The translations under genes and the position numbers were made by a program. Source: Pirellulales bacterium (lineage in GTDB: Bacteria; Planctomycetota; Planctomycetia; Pirellulales; DATAWG01). From it: 64,000 nt of DNA. The stretch is from contig DATAWG010000079.1 of the NCBI GenBank assembly GCA_036267355.1, positions 1 through 64,000 of the forward strand, written 5' to 3'. Shown piece by piece: positions 1 to 9,239 of this stretch. The notes beneath the pieces are model-generated. The model ran no database searches. It worked only from the letters and a program-made list of their open reading frames with translations, and was not told the DNA's origin. Numbering within the stretch: the stretch's first letter is position 1; every line of letters starts with the position of its first letter.

Positions 1-870
1 TGCGTTCGTGAGGGCGACCCGCTACGGAGCGCATCCTCGCTTACGCTTCGGGCTAGTGTGGCTCAACGCTGGAATTTTGGGACGGCTAAAGCGATTCGGC
101 CGACGATTTGCCGCCCCATTACCGACCCACGATTCCAAATCGTTGCTGTGGCGCAACACAAACCCGAAGCGTTAGCGAGGGAGCGCCGCTACGGCGGCGT
201 CGTCTCGCTGCAGGCGGCAAGCCGCATGCACATTGGATCAATGCGTTCGTGAGGGCGACCCGCAACGGAGCGCATCCTCGCTTACGCTTCGGGCTAGTGT
301 TGGCCGCACCATTACCGACCCACGATCCCACATCGTCGCTGCGACGCAACACAAACCCGAAGCGTTAGCGAGGGAGCGCCGCAACGGCGGCATCGTCTCG
401 CTGCAGGCGGCACAGCCGGATGCACATTGGATCAATGCGTTCGTGAGGGCGACCCCGCAACGGAGTACATCCTCGCTTACGCTTCGCGCCTAGTGTTGAC
501 GGCGACCCTGCAACGGAGCACATCCTCGCTAACGCTTCGCGCCTAATGTTGCGTCAACGCCGGAAATTTGGGATGGTCAAAGCGATTCGGGCGACGATTC
601 GCCGCCTCACTACCGACCCACGATCCCAAATCTTTGGCGCAACACTAACCCGAAGCGTTAGCGAGGGAGCGCCGCAACGGCGGCATCGTCTTGCCGTAGG
701 CGGCACAGCCGGATGCACATTGGATCAATGCGTTCGTGAGGGCGGCCCTGCAACGGAGCACATCCTCGCTTACGCTTCGGGCTAGTTTTGCGTCAACGCC
801 GGAAATTTGGGATGGTCAAAGCGATTCGCGCGACGATTTTCCGCCTCACTACCGACCCACGATCCCAAAC
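1..870. repeat. Higher-order tandem repeat array of three interleaved modules
   Basis: No gene is seen. Three modules recur in fixed order. Module 1 (starting tgcgttcgtgagggcgaccc) is at about 1-59, 240-300, 435-497, 498-547 (partial) and 728-788. Module 2 (contains accgacccacgatcccaaat) is at about 64-140, 301-336 (partial), 548-632 and 789-869. Module 3 (contains cccgaagcgttagcgaggga) is at about 151-239, 345-434 and 637-727. The composite period varies from about 195 to 295 bp. Module 1 carries ctcgcttacgcttcgggct, nearly the reverse complement of the module 3 core, so single strands could fold back. The array begins inside a module, so it probably continues to the left. Short open frames across it are repeat-derived and share no coding signal. 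Confidence 0.85.
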
Positions 871-1250
871 AAATGGAAGTCGGGAATTGGTACAGGCGTT
901 GGAGAAGCTGAGCCGCGAAGGCAAGCGCCGTGCTCGATGAACGACACTCGCCGTCGCCTGCGTAGTTGGAACAGGAGGGGGACAGCGGTTGCAGCGCGTT
1001 TGATCAAACCGTGGCGCTAGCGGCGCGGTCGTAGCGATTTTGCCGAGTATTCCATCCGTTTCATCGGTGTGATCCGTGGTTATCTTTCGCATCTTGCGTC
1101 GCCGAAACGCTTCGCCGTCGCGCGCCGTTCAAGCTATGCTTCGAATGCCTGCCCCGATCCGGCTCCATAGCCGTGATTCCGCATTACGGCAAAAGAGCGC
1201 CCACCTGCATTTCCCCCCTGCACACCCCGTGGATCATTGAACGGTTCCCC
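871..1250. other. Intergenic region upstream of the hybrid kinase
   Basis: About 380 bases with no supported gene. It holds a stretch resembling the dispersed 'catcggtgtgatccgtggtt' element near 1060-1080, a relative of similar segments near 32460 and 63145. No convincing promoter or terminator is visible. Confidence 0.5.
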
Positions 1251-3446
<2,196 letters not shown>

Positions 3447-3689
3447 GCGGCGGCCCGCTGGACGACCGCGAGTCAGCCCCGCATCTGCGATTGCGTCGCG
3501 GTCTACTTAGCCCGGCGCCCCCGCGGCGGATGCCGTCGACGTGATTTTCAAGCCTCTTGCCGTTTGGGCGCGCTTCATCCCGCGGTTCCTTTGGCGGCCG
3601 GCAAGGGTGGGCTTGCAGCTTTCGTCCGGCTATGATTGATGGCGAATCGTTGGTTTGTTCTCGAATCGCCGTTGTTGGAGGCATCGTTC

Positions 3690-5084
3690 GTGGCTGGTCG
3701 GTCGTTTCGCATGTATGGCAAGAAGCGGGGGAACCGGCGCACCGGCTCGAAGGCGCTCGCCAGCGTCGGCGAGGCCGTGGTGTTCGCGTTCTTCTTCGTG
3801 CTCGGAACCGGATTCATGGTGCTGCTCGTGCGGATGCCCGTCTTGCCCGAGTGGCGGGTGAACCACGATTTCGTCGAAACGACCGGCGTCGTCGAGCGCG
3901 TGCAAGTCAGCCAGCCGACCGATGGCTCGCAGGGATACCGGGCGGCAGTGCTGATTCAATACAACGCCGGCGGCAAAACCCGTCGGCATTGGACGTACGA
4001 CATCAGTTTCGACACGGCCTGGGCATCGTCGAGCGATCGGCAAAGCCAACAGGCATTGATCGATCGGTTCGTGCCCGGCAAAGCATATCCGGTTTGGTAC
4101 GATCCGCGCGATCCGGATACGGTCGTGGTGGCGCGGGGCTATAGCGGATGGCTCTGGTCGCTCTTGCTGTTGCCGGCTTCGTTTATCGTGATCGGCGGCG
4201 GGGGGTTGATCTACGCGGGCTTGCAGTGGGGCAAGTCGGCGGAGCGGTTGGCCGCCCAAGCGCAGCTCGCTCCGCGATTCGAGCAGTTCGACGATTCCGC
4301 CGCGGCAAAGGACTTTCCGAACGTTCCCCGCGACGCCAATCTCACCAACAGCCCCGGCACGCGACTAAAATATCGCCTGCCGATCATCACCACGAACGGC
4401 TGGCGGCTGGCGGCGCTGACGCTCTTGGCGCTGGTCTGGAACGGCATCGTCGTGGCTCTATTGGTGATGGCCGTGCGGCGCGCGATCTCGGGGCGGCCGG
4501 ATGTGTGGCTGTTCGTATTCGTCGTGCCGTTTCTTGCGGGCGGTTTGGGGTTGATCTATTTCCTTGTACGGCAGGCGGTGATCGCTTCGGGTGTGGGGCC
4601 GACGCAATTGGAGGTATCCGATCATCCGCTCTTTCCCGGGCGGCATTATGATTTGCTCCTTTCGCAAATCGGACGGTTGACGATGAAATCTTTGGCGGTC
4701 GATTTGGTTTGCGAAGAGCAAGCCACGTTTCGCCAGGGCACCGACACACGCACGCACACCTGCCGCGTTTACCAGAAGCGAATTTTCGATCGGCAAGCGT
4801 TCGACATTCCCCAGGGCTTGGCATTTCAACAGCAATGCCGCGTCGAGATCCCGCCGGAAGCGATGCATTCGTTGCAGGCGGATCATAATCTGGTGCAATG
4901 GAAATTCGTCGTCCGCGGCGAAGCGGGAGGCTGGCCGCCGTTCGAACGAAGCTTTCCGATCGTCGTGTATCCGAATCCGGCCGGTGGACGCCGGCCGGAA
5001 GCGATTTCAAAACCGTGGCGACAGGAGGAGAGTCCCCATTTTTCCCACAAGGCGCCGCTCAATGGGGACAGTCTGCGGCTTTGA
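3690..5084 (+). CDS. DUF3592-type four-helix membrane protein with C-terminal arrestin-like beta domain
   Basis: A 464-residue integral membrane protein. Hydrophobic helices lie near residues 28-50, 147-168, 235-258 and 270-292. The loop between helices 1 and 2 has the DUF3592 signature (VWYDPRDPDTVV). The last 150 residues form a predicted beta-sandwich with PLFPGRHYDLLLSQIGRL, LVCEEQATFRQGTDTRTHT and a closing VQWKFVVRGE...FPIVVYPN pattern that I read as arrestin-like (inference). The GTG start at 3690 is favoured because GGAGG (3677-3681) sits 8 bases upstream; an ATG at 3639 in the same frame lacks a site. It ends 10 bases before the next gene, itself arrestin-like, which suggests a common operon and paralogous domains. 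Function unknown. Confidence 0.8.
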   Translation: MAGRSFRMYGKKRGNRRTGSKALASVGEAVVFAFFFVLGTGFMVLLVRMPVLPEWRVNHDFVETTGVVERVQVSQPTDGSQGYRAAVLIQYNAGGKTRRHWTYDISFDTAWASSSDRQSQQALIDRFVPGKAYPVWYDPRDPDTVVVARGYSGWLWSLLLLPASFIVIGGGGLIYAGLQWGKSAERLAAQAQLAPRFEQFDDSAAAKDFPNVPRDANLTNSPGTRLKYRLPIITTNGWRLAALTLLALVWNGIVVALLVMAVRRAISGRPDVWLFVFVVPFLAGGLGLIYFLVRQAVIASGVGPTQLEVSDHPLFPGRHYDLLLSQIGRLTMKSLAVDLVCEEQATFRQGTDTRTHTCRVYQKRIFDRQAFDIPQGLAFQQQCRVEIPPEAMHSLQADHNLVQWKFVVRGEAGGWPPFERSFPIVVYPNPAGGRRPEAISKPWRQEESPHFSHKAPLNGDSLRL

Positions 5085-5094
5085 AACCGGTTCC

Positions 5095-5535
5095 ATGAAA
5101 ACCCTCGTTCACAACCACGCTGTCGGCCGTTTCATGCGCGAACCGCTTTGCAGCATTGTGCTCGATAAATCGCAACGAATTCATCAGCCGGGCGAAATGC
5201 TGCGCGGCGAATATCAGATCGACGCGGTCGATCCGGCCGATATTCTCGCGGTCGAGCTTTCCGTGTTGTGGTACACCGAAGGCAAAGGGGACGAAGATCT
5301 GGCCGTCCACTATTTCGAACGCCATACGCCCGACGACGGCGGGCCTCCGATGCTCCATGAGTTGCACCGCTTTGAGGTCGTGCTTCCGAACAGCCCGCTG
5401 AGCTACGAAGGTGTGTTGATCAAGCTGCGTTGGTGCGTGCGGCTGCGCGTGTTTTTGCGGCAAGGGAAAGATGTTATTGCGGAGCGCGACTTTCAATTGG
5501 GCGAAGTACCCTACGCGCGGCCGGTGAAAACCTGA
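5095..5535 (+). CDS. Small soluble arrestin-like beta-sandwich protein
   Basis: A 146-residue protein with no signal peptide or membrane segment. It reads as a single beta-sandwich: GEMLRGEYQIDAV near the start, VELSVLWYTEGKG in the middle and LPNSPLSYEGVLIKLRWCVR near the end, the last resembling the core strands of arrestin/Vps26-like domains. The fold is an inference from strand pattern, not a confirmed family hit. The gene starts 10 bases after the DUF3592 membrane protein, whose C-terminal domain has a similar closing pattern, so the two probably act together. No catalytic residues are recognisable; a binding or adaptor role is the simplest reading. Confidence 0.7.
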   Translation: MKTLVHNHAVGRFMREPLCSIVLDKSQRIHQPGEMLRGEYQIDAVDPADILAVELSVLWYTEGKGDEDLAVHYFERHTPDDGGPPMLHELHRFEVVLPNSPLSYEGVLIKLRWCVRLRVFLRQGKDVIAERDFQLGEVPYARPVKT

Positions 5536-5651
5536 CGGATCAGTGCCTTGGGTGCCATCCCCGACGCCCTGAGTGCGCATGCCGCCGGATGCGATACACA
5601 TCCCCGCGCAAAGCCGTGGGCATGGCACTCGCCGCTACTCGATAGCTACCG

Positions 5652-6314
5652 ATGAAATCAACCTTTGACGCCTCGTTGGCGGACAATCCTTTTACGAGCC
5701 GGCGGATTCGGCCGGGGGCGATTCCGTTTCAATTTCCGACCGGCCTCAACGCCGCGGCGCTACTGGCCCGACTGGCTCGTCTCGGTTGGCGAGGGGCAAT
5801 CGTCGGGCCGCACGGCACCGGCAAATCGACGTTGCTCGCTGCCTTAATGCCGGAACTCGCTCGGGCTGGTCGCGAGGTCCGGTCGATCTCGCTTCGCGAT
5901 CGCCAACGACGGTTGCCACGTGAGTTTCTTGCCGGTTTGAAGCCGATCGAACGGCGAGAGCTCCGAACGATCGTCATTGTCGATGGCTATGAGCAGTTGA
6001 GTTTTTGGAGCAGTTGGAGGTTGCTCCGGCAGTGCTGCACGAATGGGGCTGGGCTATTGATTTCGGCTCACCGGCAGACCGCGCTGCCAACGTTATTTAG
6101 CACCTGCCCAGATTTCGCCGTGGCCGAGCGAATCGTCGGGCGCTTGCTTGCCGGCGCGAGCGGCGCTGATGCCGCGGCGATCGGGCCGACACCAATTCGG
6201 CGCGAGGTTCTTCACCGGTTATGGCTGAATCACCGCGGGAATCTCCGCGAGACGTTGTTTGATCTCTACGATGCTTTCGAACGCCAACGCGACGATGGTT
6301 GTTCGAATTGCTAG
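5652..6314 (+). CDS. P-loop ATPase, third gene of the DUF3592 group
   Basis: A 220-residue protein with Walker A GPHGTGKST (residues 52-60) and a Walker B strand IVIVDGYEQL with Asp111. An RLWLNHRGNLRETLFDLYD helix lies near the C terminus. It is too short for an ABC transporter subunit and has no LSGGQ signature, so it is better described as a stand-alone AAA/STAND-like NTPase core; the exact family is not recognised. It follows the arrestin-like gene on the same strand after 116 bases. Context suggests an NTP-driven partner of the membrane DUF3592/arrestin pair, which is inference from position only. Confidence 0.75.
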   Translation: MKSTFDASLADNPFTSRRIRPGAIPFQFPTGLNAAALLARLARLGWRGAIVGPHGTGKSTLLAALMPELARAGREVRSISLRDRQRRLPREFLAGLKPIERRELRTIVIVDGYEQLSFWSSWRLLRQCCTNGAGLLISAHRQTALPTLFSTCPDFAVAERIVGRLLAGASGADAAAIGPTPIRREVLHRLWLNHRGNLRETLFDLYDAFERQRDDGCSNC

Positions 6315-6574
6315 CGATGCCTCGTTAAGATGCGCAAAGATTGCCGACAACTTCTGTCGCTTGTGACGGATATGCCGCAAAGTTGGCCGGCCGGGCCGTC
6401 GATTTAGTCTCTAGGGCCGTGTGTTGCAGGCCAAGGCGAGCCAAGCGGCTCGCCGCCAATTCGTGCGCCGCCTCGTCTCGCGCCGCACGGTGATCCACAT
6501 CCGTCGGATGCGGATAAGGTGACGAGGCGATGGCCGTTCGCCATTCGAACTCAAATGGCGGCATCCGCGAAAAA

Positions 6575-8527
6575 ATGAGCAACCCACGAATTGGAAGATC
6601 GTGTTGGTCCGCTGTTGCGGCGATGGGCCTGCCGCTTGTGCTGGCCGTGGGTTGCACGACAGTCAGGCCTGCCCCAGCGACGAGCTCGCCGGCGGGCAAC
6701 AGCGCGGCCACGACCGCGAGTTCGATCGCGCCGGCCCCCATTCCAGCGCCTAGCCCGCCGCCAGAGATTCGGCAACCGACGACCTACGCGAATCCAATTC
6801 GGCCGCCTGCGATCGGTCCGGATCCATTGATCCACCTCACTGCATATGCGCCCGGCAGCGAGGCGACTACCGTACCGCCGCCATTGCCGAGCACCGAGCC
6901 GCCGCCTGCGAATGCCGAACTGCCCGCGGTGCGCGCGGCGCAGCCGCCGGCCAATGCGCCGCCTGCCGTCCCCGACAACGGCCAACTGCGAATCAAATTG
7001 AATGGTCCGGATGCGCCAAGTCGTTCGATTCCCGGGCCGAACCCTCAGCCGATGCCGATGCCGGGGTCAATCGTCGCGCCTGCGAACGTGCTGCCCAATC
7101 TGCCGCCCGGCGTGCCGCCGCCGGAGTCGCTGTACCCGCCGAACGCCGACGTCTTGCCGGTCGACTTGGCGACCGCGTTGCGACTGACGAATGCCAACAA
7201 CCCGACGATCGCATTGGCCCGCGAACGTGTCGCAGAAGCGTATGCCGCCGAGCGGATCGCCGACGTCGCGTGGCTACCGAATCTGCAAGGCGGAGCCAAT
7301 TACAACCGCCACGATGGCCGCGACCAGACGACGCAAGGCCCGATCATCACCGTGTCGAAGCAAAACCTGTTTATCAACGGCGGAGCGACGCTTGAATGGC
7401 GAACGTCGGACATTCTCTTCGGCCCGCTCGTGGCGGCGCGCTTGGTCGACGCACAAAGCGCCGCCGCTCAGGCCACGAGCGCCCAAATCCAATTGGATGC
7501 CGCGGAAGCCTATCTCGATCTGTTGCAAATCCAAGGCGCGCTGGCCGTCAATGCCGACACATTGACGCGCACCACGGAAATGCTCAACAACGCCGCGGCC
7601 GCCGATAGGGCAGGACTCACAAAAACCGCCGGCGATATCAATCGGGCCCGCGCGGAATACGACATTCGACGGGAACAGCGCGTGCAGCTTGAAGGAAATC
7701 TCGGCATCGCATCGGCACGGCTCGCACATATCCTGCTGTTGCGGCCAACGGTGCTGTTGCGACCGGCGGACATGAAAATCGTGCCGATCACGTTGGTGCC
7801 GGAAGGCTCGAATCCAGATCAACTTGTCGATGTCGCGATTTCCACTCGTCCGGAAGTGCAAGAAGGTCGAGCGATATCCGCCGCGGCCATGGCCCGCTTG
7901 CGGCAAGCGCGGCTGGCGCCGTTGTTGCCGCACGTCGATGTTACCTATTTCGGCGGCGAGTTCGGCGGCGGCGTCAATTCGCAGATGGGAGATTTCGGAT
8001 CGCGCGGCGATGGCGAGGTCGATATTTACTGGCAACTGCAAAATCTCGGCGCCGGCGACGTAGCCCAAACTCGCGAGCGCGAGGCCCAATTCGGCGAAAC
8101 AAATTTCCAACTCGCCGAGATTCGTGCCCAGGTTGGCGAGGAAGTAACTGCCGCGTATCGCCAAGTGCAGGCCAATCGCCGTAGTCTCGATTCGGCCGAG
8201 CAAGCGGTTCGGCAGGCCATCGAAACATGGCGCCGGTTGCGGGCTGCGTCGTTTGGCATGGCCGGCAACGGAAACCTCTACGATCCGCTCGAACCGTTGA
8301 TTGCCGAGCGCGATCTGGACCAGGCTCGAACGGCTTATCTGAACGCCGTAGTCGGCTACAACAAGGCGGAATTCCGTTTGTTCTGGGCAATGGGGCAGCC
8401 GCCGCTCAACGCACCGGCCGACGCGCATATGCGTTCCGTCGCCGTGCCCGTCGTGCCCGAGCCGGGTGCGGAAGAGGTGCCACCGCCGGCCCAAATACCG
8501 CCGCGCCAATTCCCTCCGCAGCGATGA
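6575..8527 (+). CDS. TolC-like outer-membrane efflux lipoprotein with long proline-rich linker
   Basis: A 650-residue outer-membrane factor. The N terminus is a lipoprotein-type signal ending ...LAVGC with Cys27 as the likely lipidated residue. A Pro/Ala-rich stretch of roughly 160 residues follows (about 30-190). The rest has the two alpha-helical OEP repeats of TolC: DLATALRLTNANNPTIALAR begins the first, and the second runs through the VGEEVTAAYRQVQANRRSL helix. Start: the ATG at 6575 is chosen because it puts the hydrophobic signal at the terminus; an in-frame ATG at 6530 would add 15 polar residues. Inner-membrane and periplasmic partners (RND pump, adaptor) are not adjacent, so the exported substrate is unknown. 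Confidence 0.85.
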   Translation: MSNPRIGRSCWSAVAAMGLPLVLAVGCTTVRPAPATSSPAGNSAATTASSIAPAPIPAPSPPPEIRQPTTYANPIRPPAIGPDPLIHLTAYAPGSEATTVPPPLPSTEPPPANAELPAVRAAQPPANAPPAVPDNGQLRIKLNGPDAPSRSIPGPNPQPMPMPGSIVAPANVLPNLPPGVPPPESLYPPNADVLPVDLATALRLTNANNPTIALARERVAEAYAAERIADVAWLPNLQGGANYNRHDGRDQTTQGPIITVSKQNLFINGGATLEWRTSDILFGPLVAARLVDAQSAAAQATSAQIQLDAAEAYLDLLQIQGALAVNADTLTRTTEMLNNAAAADRAGLTKTAGDINRARAEYDIRREQRVQLEGNLGIASARLAHILLLRPTVLLRPADMKIVPITLVPEGSNPDQLVDVAISTRPEVQEGRAISAAAMARLRQARLAPLLPHVDVTYFGGEFGGGVNSQMGDFGSRGDGEVDIYWQLQNLGAGDVAQTREREAQFGETNFQLAEIRAQVGEEVTAAYRQVQANRRSLDSAEQAVRQAIETWRRLRAASFGMAGNGNLYDPLEPLIAERDLDQARTAYLNAVVGYNKAEFRLFWAMGQPPLNAPADAHMRSVAVPVVPEPGAEEVPPPAQIPPRQFPPQR

Positions 8528-9239
8528 TCGCCAACGGCGGCATTTTAGGTTTTGAGGTCAAATTGTCGCAGAGCGACTCGTTTCGCTTGCGTGCCGTAGA
8601 GCGGTTTCACGAATTGCGGCCATTCGGCAATTGAAAGTCGTGGCGGCTGGCGAGCGGCATCGGCTGTTGGTCCCATCTGATCTTTTTTCCGGCATGTTTG
8701 ATCGCACTCAGGCTAACTGTGCTACCGTGCAAAGGACCAATTGCACGTGAATCCGCGCCGGCAATGATCGCCACGCCACTAGTCGATCAGCTGTTCCAGC
8801 GGCGATCGGAGTTGATCTTCGGGCTCTCCGGCCGCGGCCGGGTTTGCGAGCTTGGCCATCGCCGCGGCTCCGAATCTCGCTGCCGCGGAGCTTAACGTGA
8901 GGTCCATTGGCGAATTCGCGATTGAACAGCGATCGAGATGTCGCGAATGGGAGACCGCGCCGGTCGCCTGCCACCTTTGTCCGGCTTGTCGGGGTGGATT
9001 ATAGGAGGCTGCTTCATCCCTTGGTAGGGAATTTCGGAGGGCACGGCGAAGGCGCCGGAAGCGCGTGGTCCTATTCGGCAGCGGATGGGGTCGATTGAAG
9101 TTTGCGTCGCGCGGCGGCTAGAATGGGGTGGTGGTGTTTTTCTGTGTTCCTGTTCCTGCCTGGCGGCTGGGTGAGCGATCGGCGTGTTCAAGTCGCTCGG
9201 CCCCCGCCGCTGTTTCCCGCCTTTCGCCCTGGGTGATCG
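8528..9239. other. Intergenic region, no supported gene
   Basis: About 710 bases. Short open frames exist on both strands but have no start-site context, no recognisable domain and no consistent composition. I see no terminator-like hairpin with a T tract. Confidence 0.5.

Noticed and set aside
1-870. CRISPR array
   Set aside because: Repeat units are 60-90 bases, degenerate and directly joined; no short identical repeats with unique spacers and no cas genes.
1173-1250. Extra N-terminal 26 codons on the hybrid kinase
   Set aside because: GTG start, no ribosome site, and the added sequence has no domain similarity; the ATG at 1251 gives a clean PAS start.
7274-8509. 411-codon minus-strand frame opposite the TolC-like gene
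   Set aside because: Antisense shadow of a well-supported OEP protein.
8698-8895. 65-codon plus-strand frame in the 8528-9239 gap
   Set aside because: No ribosome site, no recognisable domain, flanked by non-coding-looking sequence.
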